Shown: positions 19,799 to 28,565 of the stretch, one piece after another
Position numbering within the stretch: position 1 is the first letter of the stretch
Layout: every line of letters starts with the position of its first letter
Assembly (NCBI GenBank): GCA_947494705.1
Contig: CANLVN010000003.1
Coordinates: 793,038 to 857,037, forward strand
Reading direction: 5' to 3'
DNA length: 64,000 nucleotides
DNA from: an uncultured Erythrobacter sp.
Lineage (GTDB): Bacteria; Pseudomonadota; Alphaproteobacteria; Sphingomonadales; Sphingomonadaceae
The notes under the pieces: model-generated
Database searches by the model: none
Seen by the model: only the letters and a program-made list of their open reading frames with translations
What the model was told of the DNA's origin: nothing
Translations under genes and position numbers: made by a program

Positions 19799-20944
19799 TT
19801 AAGCCACATTGCGCAGCCAACGCTGCTCGCTCCAATAGGACAGCACCAGGACGAGAGCCGCGATTGCCGCGAGCAGCGTGCAGGTACCTGCCCACCCGCC
19901 TGCATCGTAAATCGCCGTACCAGCCAGCGATCCCATCGCACCGCCAAGGAACATCACCACGATATAACTGGTGGTGAGCCGTGTCCTGATCGCCGGTTCG
20001 AGCGAGAGAAAGGTCATGCGCCCAGCCACATCGATGCTCGGCCCGACAATGTTCATGGCAACCAGCGGCAAAGCGATGCCCCATACGCTCCACCCCAGCG
20101 GATACAGGAGTGCTACTCCGCCTAGTTGCACCACCGAAGCCAGCAAGCGCGCACGGCGGGGGCCGATGCGGTCGGCAACCCGGCCAAGGCGCGGCGTGGT
20201 CAGGATACTGATCGCGGATATTCCGGCGAGGTAGCCAACCGTGTCGACACCGTAACCCAGCTCTGGACTGGTGAGATGCAACGCGAGCGCAAGCCACAGC
20301 GCGATGAACGACGCGAAGTTCAGCCCCTGGATCGCAGCGGAAATCAGCATGTCGCGGTTGTCGCGCGCTAGCGTGAAGACCGATCCGAGCAGGCCGATAT
20401 AACTGGTCTGCGATCGCTTCGTTCCGCCGCCCGCGCTGGCCAGCGTGTAGGGCAGCGCAATCGTGACGCTGACCATCAGTGCAAAGGCGCACCAATAGAC
20501 CGCGCGCCAGCCAAACTGCTCGGCCACGATGCCTGCCCCGACCCGCGCCACCAGAATGCCGAATATCACCCCCGCAGTGATCAAAGCCGTGACTTGCCCG
20601 AGCCGGTCTGGTGCGACGCGTTTCGAAGCGAAGGCCGGGATGAGGTAGGGCGCGATGGTGACGAAGCCGAGCAAGGTCGAGGCGAGCGTGAACAGCACGA
20701 AACTCTCCGCCAGCACCATGCCAAGCATGAAGACGCTCTGCGCGCTGACGAAAGCGATGCACAAGCTGCGGTTCGAGACGAAATCGCCGAGCGGCAACAA
20801 CAGCAATATACCCAGCGCCAGCGCCAGTTGGTTGAGCGCCGGCACAATCCCGATCGCCCCTTCGCTCACCCCGAAATGGGCAGCGACCTCGCCGATGATG
20901 GGGTGGATGTAATAGGCGTTTGCGATCACGACAGCACTCGTCAC
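19799..20944 (-). CDS. major facilitator superfamily transporter
   Basis: A 381-residue membrane carrier with about 12 helices, of the drug or sugar efflux type. It has the loop motif GDFVSNRSLCI after helix 2 and GRVADRIGPRRARLL in the second half, matching the MFS loop signature. The listed start is a GTG at 20944, but the same frame continues upstream as SETDAASSPEYLTRAQEYALA, which looks like a genuine MFS N-terminus, with no ATG, GTG or TTG before it meets the dehalogenase gene. The real start is therefore uncertain (perhaps CTG). Substrate unknown. Confidence 0.85.
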   Translation of the reverse strand: MTSAVVIANAYYIHPIIGEVAAHFGVSEGAIGIVPALNQLALALGILLLLPLGDFVSNRSLCIAFVSAQSVFMLGMVLAESFVLFTLASTLLGFVTIAPYLIPAFASKRVAPDRLGQVTALITAGVIFGILVARVGAGIVAEQFGWRAVYWCAFALMVSVTIALPYTLASAGGGTKRSQTSYIGLLGSVFTLARDNRDMLISAAIQGLNFASFIALWLALALHLTSPELGYGVDTVGYLAGISAISILTTPRLGRVADRIGPRRARLLASVVQLGGVALLYPLGWSVWGIALPLVAMNIVGPSIDVAGRMTFLSLEPAIRTRLTTSYIVVMFLGGAMGSLAGTAIYDAGGWAGTCTLLAAIAALVLVLSYWSEQRWLRNVA

Positions 20945-21006
20945 CGCCAGCGCATATTCCTGCGCGCGGGTCAGATATTCCGGTGACGAAGCGGCGTCGG
21001 TCTCGC

Positions 21007-21921
21007 TCAGAGGAAACCCGCCTTTTTTGCTGTGTCGATCATTCCTTGCGCCAATTCCGCCGGGCGGTCTTCCTGCGAGAAATGGCCACAGGTCGAGAGC
21101 GTGTCATGCGGCATACCTTCGGCCCCCTTGATCGCCTTGGCGAGGGCCGGGCCCGCTTCTCCGAGCACCGGGTCGTCCTCTCCAAACAGCGTGAGGAACG
21201 GCTTTCCGAATGCGGAGAGGCCCTCCCACGCCGCCTTGTTCTCGGCAACGCCGGGTTTGTCGTCCTCCACCGGCACGAGCGCCGGGAAAGCGCGTGCGCC
21301 CGCTTTCGACGGCTCGTCGGGGAAGGGCGCGTTGTAGGCGGCAACTTCTTCCGGGCTACGCTTGGTCTGCGTAGCGCGCTGGAGAAGTTCGCCGATATTG
21401 AATTCGGGTGAGGACCGGGCGAATTCGCGCCATGCGATGAACCCCTCGCTCGCCTGTCCACCGCCAGTGGGCAGGAAAGTGTTGCTGGCGACGACGCAGG
21501 CGAAACGCTCGGGCTCTTCGCCAACCATTCGCAGACCGAGCAATCCGCCCCAGTCCTGACAGAACAGGGCCGCAGTCTCGGGTATCACGGCATCGCGCCA
21601 CTGCCTGAGCCAGCTCATGTGCCGGTCATAGGTGTAGAAAGAGATGTCGTCCGGTTTGTCGCTCTTGCCGAAGCCGATGAGGTCAGGTGCGAGGCAGCGA
21701 AAGCCCGCATCGACCAGCACTGGGATCATCTTGCGATAGAGGAAGCTCCAGCTCGGTTCGCCATGCAGAAGCAATACGGGCGGCGCATCTTTTGCCCCTT
21801 CATCGAGATAGTGCATGCGTCCGGAATACCCGTCGCCAAGCTCCACCGATATCCAGTGTTCCTCGAACGGGTAATCGGGCAGGTCGCTGAAGCGGGCCGG
21901 GTCTGACGTCAGGATTTGCAT
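21007..21921 (-). CDS. dhmA: haloalkane dehalogenase-like alpha/beta hydrolase
   Basis: A 304-residue alpha/beta hydrolase closely following the haloalkane dehalogenase pattern. The nucleophile Asp123 sits in CQDWGGLLGLR next to the halide-binding Trp124. HGEPSWSFLYRK carries the oxyanion Glu56, the acid is in GEDDPVLG and the base His in CGHFSQED. Such enzymes cleave carbon-halogen bonds, giving an alcohol and halide. Many family members with this motif act on unknown natural substrates, so dehalogenase activity is probable rather than shown. It is cotranscribed with the MFS carrier. Chosen start: ATG at 21921. Confidence 0.82.
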   Translation of the reverse strand: MQILTSDPARFSDLPDYPFEEHWISVELGDGYSGRMHYLDEGAKDAPPVLLLHGEPSWSFLYRKMIPVLVDAGFRCLAPDLIGFGKSDKPDDISFYTYDRHMSWLRQWRDAVIPETAALFCQDWGGLLGLRMVGEEPERFACVVASNTFLPTGGGQASEGFIAWREFARSSPEFNIGELLQRATQTKRSPEEVAAYNAPFPDEPSKAGARAFPALVPVEDDKPGVAENKAAWEGLSAFGKPFLTLFGEDDPVLGEAGPALAKAIKGAEGMPHDTLSTCGHFSQEDRPAELAQGMIDTAKKAGFL

Positions 21922-21976
21922 GGCGGTTTCCTCTTTCGGGAAACAGCACTAGCAGATCGCAACCCGCGCGAAAGGG

Positions 21977-22840
21977 TCACACTTCCTCGCCGGCTTCCTT
22001 GCCCATCGGCACCTTCTCCTTGAAGGTGTGAGTGATGTAGGGGAACGGAATCTCGATACCTGCATCGTCCAGCCCGCGCTTGATCGCGCGCACGACCTTG
22101 TCCTTCGATTCCCAACCGGCACGCGGAGTCGATCCCGACCACCAGCGCACGAGGAAATCGACCGAGGAAGAATTGAATTCCTGGGCAAAGATGTCGAGGC
22201 CCTTTTCTTCGTCCACTTCATCCACTGCGGTTACCACCTTGCGGATGACCTCGGCAGCTTCGTCCAGGTCGGTGTCGTAGGATACGCCGATCACCACTTC
22301 GTGACGGCGCTGGTCCTTGTCGGTGAGGATCTCGACGGGGTTCTTGAACAGGATCGAGTTGGGCACGACCGTGACTTCGCCCGACAGCTTGCGGATATGC
22401 GTTTCGCGCAAGGTTATGTGTTCGACTTTTCCGACCATGCCTTCGCATTCGATCACGTCGCCAATGCGCATTTTCTCGCGGATCATGATGAGCACACCGG
22501 CGAGGAAATTCTCGAAGATGTCCTGAAAGGCAAAGCCGATCGCGACCGCGCCGATGCCGAGGCCGGCGACAAGGCTGCCCACGGTAAGGCCGGGGAAGAT
22601 CACGATCATCGCGATCAGCAGGCCAAGGATCCAAACGCCCAGTTTGACGATGGTCTGCACGAGCGTGCGCAGCGACGGGCGCAGATCGGTAGAGCCGATA
22701 ATGCGATCGGCAATCTTCATCGCGAAACCGGCGACGATGGCCGTGATAATGATGATGACAAGCGCGATGGCAAACGATGGGAGCATCCGGACGAATTCGG
22801 TGCCCATTTCGTTAAGTTGATCGATAAGTGTGTTGAGCAT
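21977..22840 (-). CDS. mscS: MscS-family small-conductance mechanosensitive channel
   Basis: Inner-membrane channel that releases solutes on osmotic down-shock. The 287-residue length and three N-terminal helices match E. coli MscS. The pore helix region reads GSLVAGLGIGAVAIGFAFQDIFENFLAG and the beta domain GDVIECEGMVGKVEHITLRETHIRKL, followed by VVPNSILFKNPVEI. The acidic, low-complexity C-terminus is normal for the family. It is divergent from the acyl-CoA dehydrogenase gene across 111 bp. Confidence 0.92.
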   Translation of the reverse strand: MLNTLIDQLNEMGTEFVRMLPSFAIALVIIIITAIVAGFAMKIADRIIGSTDLRPSLRTLVQTIVKLGVWILGLLIAMIVIFPGLTVGSLVAGLGIGAVAIGFAFQDIFENFLAGVLIMIREKMRIGDVIECEGMVGKVEHITLRETHIRKLSGEVTVVPNSILFKNPVEILTDKDQRRHEVVIGVSYDTDLDEAAEVIRKVVTAVDEVDEEKGLDIFAQEFNSSSVDFLVRWWSGSTPRAGWESKDKVVRAIKRGLDDAGIEIPFPYITHTFKEKVPMGKEAGEEV

Positions 22841-22951
22841 GGCTGCCTAGAATCCCCTGTCCCGCCAGTTGTTTCGATCGACTAACGGGCACGGACAAGG
22901 CTTGTTCCCCGCCTCTCGGTCAGCTGGAAGCTGGACACACAAGAAGCGCCG

Positions 22952-24127
22952 ATGCAAAGGGACCGCATGCAGAAAGAGAGCGAAGAGCTGACCGAAATCC
23001 GCCGCGCCGTGCGGGCTTTGTGTGCTGAATTTCCCGGTGAATACTGGCGTGCGAAGGATGCCGCGCGCGAATATCCGGGCGAGTTTGTGGATGCGCTGAC
23101 CAAGGCGGGCTTTCTCGCCGCGCTGATCCCGGAAAGGTTCGGCGGAAGCGGTCTCAGCCTCGATGCGGCGGCGGTCATCATGGAGGAAATCCAGGCCAGC
23201 GGCTGCAACGGTTCCTCCGCGCACGCGCAAATGTACATAATGAATACTCTGCTTCGCTACGGCTCGGATGAGCAGAAGGAACACTACCTTCCGCGCATCG
23301 CCAGCGGCGAATTGCGCCTGCAGGCTTTTGGCGTTTCCGAGCCGACAAGCGGGACCGATACGCTCAGCCTCAAGACGCGTGCTGTGCGCGATGGCGACGA
23401 ATATGTCGTATCGGGTCAGAAAATCTGGACAAGCCGCGCCGAACATTCCGACCTGATGATGCTGCTCGCACGTACGACGCCGAAGGACGAGGTCCAGAAG
23501 AAGACCGAAGGGCTGTCGATCTTCCTCGTCGACATGCAGGCGGCTCTAAAGAACGGGATGAGCATCAAGCCGATCCGCACTATGATGAACCACTCCTCGT
23601 GCGAAGTGTTCTTCGACGACCTGCGCATCCCTGCCAGCGCGCTTGTGGGCGAGGAAGGGAAGGGCTTTCGCTATATCCTTTCCGGCATGAACGCCGAACG
23701 CATCCTGATCGGGGCGGAGTGTATCGGTGATGCAAAGTGGTTCATCGAGCAGGCGAAAGCCTATGCCAGCGACCGCAACGTCTTTTCGCGCCCCATCGGT
23801 CAAAACCAAGGCGTGCAATTCCCGATTGCGCGCTGCTACGCCCAGATGTGCGCGGCCGAACTGATGGTACACCACGCCGCGCAGGTCTATGACGAGGGCG
23901 GCAATCCGGGAGCGGAGGCGAACATGGCCAAGCTGCTCGCATCGGAAGCGAGCTGGGCGGCTGCGGATATGTGCGTGCAGACTTATGGCGGCTTCGGGTT
24001 CGCCGAAGAGTACGACGTCGAGCGCAAATTCCGTGAAGCGCGACTCTACACCGTCGCGCCGATCTCGACCAACCTGATACTGTCCTACCTCGCGGAACAT
24101 GTGCTCGGATTGCCGAGATCGTATTGA
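22952..24127 (+). CDS. acyl-CoA dehydrogenase family protein
   Basis: A 391-residue flavoprotein of the acyl-CoA dehydrogenase fold (FAD, electrons to ETF). It shows the N-terminal helical domain, the FAD/substrate motifs FGVSEPTSGTDT and WTSRAEHSD, a middle beta domain and the C-terminal helical domain with QTYGGFGFAEEYDVER and FREARLYTVAPISTNLILSYLAE. The usual IYEGTSEIQ segment carrying the catalytic Glu is replaced by TVAPIS, a variant seen in the citronellyl- or long-branched-acyl group, so the base must lie elsewhere. It stands alone with no beta-oxidation partner nearby. Substrate unknown. Confidence 0.9.
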   Translation: MQRDRMQKESEELTEIRRAVRALCAEFPGEYWRAKDAAREYPGEFVDALTKAGFLAALIPERFGGSGLSLDAAAVIMEEIQASGCNGSSAHAQMYIMNTLLRYGSDEQKEHYLPRIASGELRLQAFGVSEPTSGTDTLSLKTRAVRDGDEYVVSGQKIWTSRAEHSDLMMLLARTTPKDEVQKKTEGLSIFLVDMQAALKNGMSIKPIRTMMNHSSCEVFFDDLRIPASALVGEEGKGFRYILSGMNAERILIGAECIGDAKWFIEQAKAYASDRNVFSRPIGQNQGVQFPIARCYAQMCAAELMVHHAAQVYDEGGNPGAEANMAKLLASEASWAAADMCVQTYGGFGFAEEYDVERKFREARLYTVAPISTNLILSYLAEHVLGLPRSY

Positions 24128-24236
24128 TCCGACGTCATTTTGGCCCCCGCATAGGGAATTTCGCGCAGCCGCGCGCATTTCTCTTGCGCGGGAAGGTTAA
24201 CTATGATTCTGTGAGGTTGGTCACGGGAACTCGAGA

Positions 24237-24536
24237 ATGCGCAAGACACCACGCGAAAACCTGAAGCAGGGCCTGGCGCTCGTGCTGCTGGTCGGCCTCA
24301 CCATGGGGGCGATCGCGGGTCCGACGGGGTTGCTCGCATGGGCCGAGAATGCCGAGGCGCTGGATCAGCGCAAGGCGCGCATCGCTGTCCTCACGGAAGA
24401 GCGCGATGCGCTGAAAAACCGGGTCGAATTGCTCGATCCTGCAGGCGCCGACCCCGACCTGGTCAGCGAACTGGTGCGCGAGGATCTGGGCGTCATCCAT
24501 CCCGATGAAATCGTGGTTGTCCTCGAAGACGAGTGA
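24237..24536 (+). CDS. ftsB: FtsB/DivIC-like septum formation protein
   Basis: A small divisome protein that, with FtsL and FtsQ, activates septal wall synthesis. The 99-residue product has one membrane helix (about residues 12-34) followed by a coiled coil (ALDQRKARIAVLTEERDALKNRVELL) and a short tail with LVREDLGVIHPDEIVV, the FtsB pattern. It sits upstream of pdhA, a recurring alphaproteobacterial neighbourhood. Confidence 0.85.
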   Translation: MRKTPRENLKQGLALVLLVGLTMGAIAGPTGLLAWAENAEALDQRKARIAVLTEERDALKNRVELLDPAGADPDLVSELVREDLGVIHPDEIVVVLEDE

Positions 24537-24619
24537 GCGCGCTGCTCGGCGATCTCGGTTAAGCGCATCAGCCCATCTAACCATATCGGTAATTTCAGGT
24601 CGGGCTATGCAGGTTGACG

Positions 24620-24648
24620 TTGCGTCACCCCTTCGCCGGTGCCTATAG
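24620..24648 (+). promoter_or_regulatory. candidate pdhA promoter
   Basis: TTGCGT (24620-24625), 17-bp spacer, CTATAG (24643-24648), about 65 bp before the pdhA start codon. Confidence 0.5.
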
Positions 24649-24714
24649 GCTCGATCAGGGAACCACGCAGCGGCGCCTTCTGGCGCTTATGCCCAACTGA
24701 CGAGGATATCCGAC

Positions 24715-25842
24715 TTGGCCAGAAAGCCCGCCGCCCGGAAGACAACGGGAAAGAAGCCCGCGACCAAAGCTTCCAGCAAGGAGGCGTCGAGCGACGAAGT
24801 CGGCGCACCATCCGACGATCCCGACTTCATCCTCCATTCGCTGCAGGACGAGTTCGAGAAGTCGAAGAGTTTCGATGCGAGCGATGACCAGATGCTCGAA
24901 TTCTATCGTCAGATGCTGCTCATCCGCCGTTTCGAGGAAAAGGCAGGCCAGCTTTACGGCCTCGGCCTGATCGGCGGGTTCTGCCACCTCTATATCGGAC
25001 AGGAAGCGGTCGCCATTGGCCTGCAATCGGCGCTCGACAATGACAAGGACAGCGTCATCACAGGCTATCGCGACCACGGGCACATGCTCGCCTATGGCCT
25101 CGATCCAGACATCATCATGGCGGAACTGACCGGTCGCGAAGCTGGCATCTCGAAGGGGAAGGGCGGCTCGATGCACATGTTCAGCACCGAGCACAAATTC
25201 TATGGCGGTCACGGCATTGTCGGCGCGCAGGTCGCACTGGGCGGGGGGCTCGCTCTGGCACACCAGTATCGCGACGATGGCGGCATCTGCCTCGCCTATT
25301 TCGGTGACGGCGCAGCGAACCAGGGCCAGGTCTACGAGACCTTCAACATGGCGTCCCTGTGGAATCTTCCCATCGTTTTCGTGGTCGAGGACAACCAGTA
25401 CGCGATGGGCACCTCGACGAAACGATCCTCCGCCGAAACCCGCTTCTACCGCCGAGGCACCAGCTTCCGCATTCCGGGCATGGAGGTGAACGGCATGGAC
25501 GTGCTCGAAGTGCGCGCCGCTGCCGAAGTCGCCTTCAAGCATGTCCGCGAGGGCAAGGGACCGGTGCTGATGGAACTCAACACCTATCGTTACCGCGGAC
25601 ACTCGATGTCCGACCCGGCCAAGTACCGCACCCGCGAAGAAGTTCAGGACCAGCGCGATCACCACGACCCTATCGAGCGGCTCAAGAAGGTCCTCGTCGA
25701 AAACGGCCATGGCGAAGACGACCTGAAGGCTATCGACAAGGACATCCGCAAGATCGTCGCCAAAGCGGCCGACTTTGCCGAAAGCTCGGCAGAGCCGAAG
25801 CCCGGTGAACTCTACACCGATGTGCTCGTGGAGGAGTATTGA
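24715..25842 (+). CDS. pdhA: pyruvate dehydrogenase E1 component, alpha subunit
   Basis: Thiamine-pyrophosphate subunit that decarboxylates pyruvate for the pyruvate dehydrogenase complex. The 375-residue product has a Lys/Ala/Ser-rich N-terminal extension of about 35 residues, then the conserved core: GFCHLYIGQEAVA, YRDHGHMLAYG, GGSMHMFS, the TPP motif GDGAANQGQVYETFN ending in EDNQYAMGTS, and the phosphorylation-loop-like YRYRGHSMSDP. The start appears to be TTG at 24715 with GAGGA upstream; no ATG is suitably placed. It is followed by pdhB with a 3-bp gap. Confidence 0.96.
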   Translation: MARKPAARKTTGKKPATKASSKEASSDEVGAPSDDPDFILHSLQDEFEKSKSFDASDDQMLEFYRQMLLIRRFEEKAGQLYGLGLIGGFCHLYIGQEAVAIGLQSALDNDKDSVITGYRDHGHMLAYGLDPDIIMAELTGREAGISKGKGGSMHMFSTEHKFYGGHGIVGAQVALGGGLALAHQYRDDGGICLAYFGDGAANQGQVYETFNMASLWNLPIVFVVEDNQYAMGTSTKRSSAETRFYRRGTSFRIPGMEVNGMDVLEVRAAAEVAFKHVREGKGPVLMELNTYRYRGHSMSDPAKYRTREEVQDQRDHHDPIERLKKVLVENGHGEDDLKAIDKDIRKIVAKAADFAESSAEPKPGELYTDVLVEEY

Positions 25843-25845
25843 TCC

Positions 25846-27252
25846 ATGGCCATTGAACTGAAAATGCCAGCGCTTTCCCCGACAATGGAGGAGGGCACGC
25901 TCGCCAAGTGGCTCAAGCAGGAAGGCGACACGATCGAACCGGGCGACATCATCGCCGAGATCGAAACCGACAAGGCGACGATGGAGTTCGAGGCTATCGA
26001 TGAAGGTACGCTCGCCAAGATCCTGATTGAAGAGGGCACCGAGAACGTCGCGGTCGGTACGGTCATCGCGATGCTCGTTGGCGAAGGCGAGGATGCCGGC
26101 GACGTGGAGGCACCTGCTGCCTCCGATGACGGCGACGATGACGAAGGTAGCGACGAGGTCGTGGACAAACCCGGCGAGGGCAAGGACGAAGGTCGCGACG
26201 AACCGGGCGGGGCCTCAGCGCCAAAGACCGCTCCGCGCGCCGACGACCCCGCGATCCCCGACGGCACCAGCTTCACCAGTGTCACTGTGCGCGAGGCCTT
26301 GCGCGATGCAATGGCCGAGGAAATGCGCGCCGATGACCGCGTCTTCGTGATGGGCGAGGAAGTCGCAGAGTATCAGGGCGCCTACAAGGTGACACAGGGG
26401 CTGCTCGATGAATTCGGCCCGCGCCGCGTGATCGACACGCCCATCACCGAATACGGCTTTGCCGGCATCGGTTCGGGCGCGGCGATGGGCGGGCTCCGTC
26501 CGATCGTCGAGTTCATGACGTTCAACTTCGCGATGCAGGCGATCGACCACATCGTGAATTCGGCGGCAAAGACCAATTACATGAGCGGCGGGCAGATGCG
26601 CTGCCCCATCGTGTTCCGCGGACCCAATGGCGCAGCGAGCCGCGTGGGCGCGCAGCACTCTCAGAATTACGGTCCATGGTATGCCAGTGTCCCCGGTCTG
26701 ATCGTAATCGCGCCCTATGACAGCGCCGATGCCAAAGGCCTTCTGAAGGCCGCCATCCGCAGCGAAGACCCGGTGGTCTTCCTGGAGAACGAGCTGGTTT
26801 ATGGCCGCAGCTTCGACGTCCCCTATCTCGACGACCACGTATTGCCCATCGGCAAGGCGCGGATCGTGCGCGAGGGCAAGGATGCGACCATCGTCAGCTA
26901 TTCGATCGGCGTCGGCCTTGCTCTGGAAGCAGCGGAGAAGCTTGCGGAGGAGGGCATCGATGCCGAAGTCATCGACCTTCGGACCCTGCGCCCGCTCGAC
27001 AAGGAAACCGTGCTGGCGAGCCTTGCCAAGACCAACCGACTGGTGGTGGCCGAAGAAGGCTGGCCGACCTGCTCTATCGCGAGCGAAATCATCGCGATCT
27101 GCATGGAGGAGGGCTTCGACGACCTCGACGCGCCTGTTCTGCGGGTGTGCAACGAGGACGTGCCGCTGCCCTATGCTGCGAACCTTGAAAAGCTCGCGCT
27201 GATCGACGCGCCCCGGATTGTCGAGGCGGTCAAGACAATCTGCTACGTCTGA
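25846..27252 (+). CDS. pdhB: pyruvate dehydrogenase E1 component, beta subunit, with N-terminal lipoyl domain
   Basis: Second E1 subunit of pyruvate dehydrogenase. The 468-residue product carries its own lipoyl domain at residues 1-80 (modified Lys43 in ETDKATMEF), an acidic Ala/Pro/Asp linker to about residue 140, then the transketolase-like catalytic domain starting [16 protein letters not shown]. That domain contains [38 protein letters not shown] and the C-terminal domain with [10 protein letters not shown] lipoyl domain on E1-beta is a known alphaproteobacterial trait. The E2 and E3 genes are not adjacent; lpd begins to appear at the far end of the window. Confidence 0.97.
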   Translation: MAIELKMPALSPTMEEGTLAKWLKQEGDTIEPGDIIAEIETDKATMEFEAIDEGTLAKILIEEGTENVAVGTVIAMLVGEGEDAGDVEAPAASDDGDDDEGSDEVVDKPGEGKDEGRDEPGGASAPKTAPRADDPAIPDGTSFTSVTVREALRDAMAEEMRADDRVFVMGEEVAEYQGAYKVTQGLLDEFGPRRVIDTPITEYGFAGIGSGAAMGGLRPIVEFMTFNFAMQAIDHIVNSAAKTNYMSGGQMRCPIVFRGPNGAASRVGAQHSQNYGPWYASVPGLIVIAPYDSADAKGLLKAAIRSEDPVVFLENELVYGRSFDVPYLDDHVLPIGKARIVREGKDATIVSYSIGVGLALEAAEKLAEEGIDAEVIDLRTLRPLDKETVLASLAKTNRLVVAEEGWPTCSIASEIIAICMEEGFDDLDAPVLRVCNEDVPLPYAANLEKLALIDAPRIVEAVKTICYV

Positions 27253-27258
27253 GGTGCG

Positions 27259-27945
27259 TTAGCTCGGTCGGTCGGCCGAGAAGGTGTCGCAATCCGCCAC
27301 CGGTGACGGCGGATTGGTCTGGTAGACCCGTGTCAGATCGCGTGAATCGCGCACGTTGAACGCGGCGGTGTAGTTGAGCTCGGTATCGCCATAGAATTCG
27401 AACGGCGTGATCGGCTCGTACTCGTAGGCGACCTCGACGAAGATCACGGCTGTTCCGGGACTTGCGGTAATCTTGCGTCCGGTTTTGCCCATGCCATCGA
27501 AATCGGTGCCGGATACGCCATCGCCTTCCTCACCGAAGCTCGACTCATGCTGCTTGGCACCGCGACAGCGCTGCCACGCGATCCACTGGCCACCGTCTGC
27601 GTTGCGCTGGAGGCTTGAGACGATCACGCGCCCCTGTTCGTAGATGGCGAAGCGTTCACCCAGCTTTTCGGCGCCGACCAGCGTGCCGTTGATGTCGTCT
27701 TCGTAAATCTTGCGCTGGACCAGAACGTCCTGCTCACCAACGCGTGAAGCGTTGTCGGCCACCTGCATCGCGATCTGGCTGATCTGCATGTGCGAAATCG
27801 CGAAATAGGCGGTTTCGGTTCCCATCAGGCCCATGCCGAGAATAATCGGGGCGGTGAAGGCGAGTTCGACCGTGACCACGGCCGATTTGTCGCGCGCAAG
27901 TTTTCGACCGAAGCCGAGGGCGGATTTCAAGGTACGAGTGATCAT
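27259..27945 (-). CDS. TadE-like pseudopilin-type protein
   Basis: A 228-residue protein with one N-terminal membrane helix (VELAFTAPIILGMGLMGTETAYF, near residues 28-50) preceded by the Glu of a prepilin-like TadE motif, followed by an exported domain. TadE-type proteins belong to tight-adherence pilus systems. The ATG at 27945 overlaps the previous gene's stop (ATGA). The exported part contains a GDTELNYTAAFNVRD region and no catalytic motif. Last of three overlapping genes of one transcript. Confidence 0.75.
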   Translation of the reverse strand: MITRTLKSALGFGRKLARDKSAVVTVELAFTAPIILGMGLMGTETAYFAISHMQISQIAMQVADNASRVGEQDVLVQRKIYEDDINGTLVGAEKLGERFAIYEQGRVIVSSLQRNADGGQWIAWQRCRGAKQHESSFGEEGDGVSGTDFDGMGKTGRKITASPGTAVIFVEVAYEYEPITPFEFYGDTELNYTAAFNVRDSRDLTRVYQTNPPSPVADCDTFSADRPS

Positions 27946-28565
27946 CAGAGGCAATTCCCGGTTGAGACAGTCGTGTCCTGAGTATCGAAGGGCTGGTTGC
28001 GCAACACGGTCGAAGCGCGAAGCTCGACCTGTTCGCTCATGCCGACTAGTCCGGCCATGGGGAACATGCGGTCGTACCTCACGATCGCGGTGTAGAGCAC
28101 CGCATCGCGCGCGCCGCCGATGCCGTCTTCGCCGCGGTTCGCATCCCAGCTGCCGTTGTTGTTGGCATCCTCGTAGGGCTCACCCGAATTGCAGATGCCA
28201 TCTCCATTGGTGTCGGTGTATTCTTCCGCCTCGCCGATATCTTCGAAGTCGAAGTGCGACAGCTTTTCGAGCGTGATCGTCGCCTCGTCCGGCACGACGT
28301 TCTTCACCTGGGAGATAACCCTCTGGTCGATGTTCGCTTCCTGACTGCCGGCATCTTCCAGCGTCAGGTCGCGTCCGGCCTTTTGCATGGCCCCGTGAAG
28401 CAGTGCCGTCGTGTAGGTCGTATGCGAGGCGTCGAAGACCCCCATGAGGATGATCATGAAGAGCGGGGCAACGAAGCCAAACTCCGTGACGGCCGCGCCG
28501 CGGGTGTCGCGTGCAAGGCGACTGGCGCGTTTGCCGTGGGTCGGATGTGTCGGTTTGATACGCAT
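27945..28565 (-). CDS. TadE-like protein with calcium-loop insertion
   Basis: A 206-residue protein starting with a short basic tail, then GAAVTEFGFVAPLFMIILMGVFD, the TadE-type membrane helix with Glu at the prepilin-like position. In the exported part, a segment near residues 117-145 reads DTNGDGICNSGEPYEDANNN, a repeat like the calcium-binding loops of surface proteins. It overlaps both neighbours by ATGA. No cognate Tad secretion ATPase, secretin or prepilin peptidase is in the window. Confidence 0.75.
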   Translation of the reverse strand: MRIKPTHPTHGKRASRLARDTRGAAVTEFGFVAPLFMIILMGVFDASHTTYTTALLHGAMQKAGRDLTLEDAGSQEANIDQRVISQVKNVVPDEATITLEKLSHFDFEDIGEAEEYTDTNGDGICNSGEPYEDANNNGSWDANRGEDGIGGARDAVLYTAIVRYDRMFPMAGLVGMSEQVELRASTVLRNQPFDTQDTTVSTGNCL

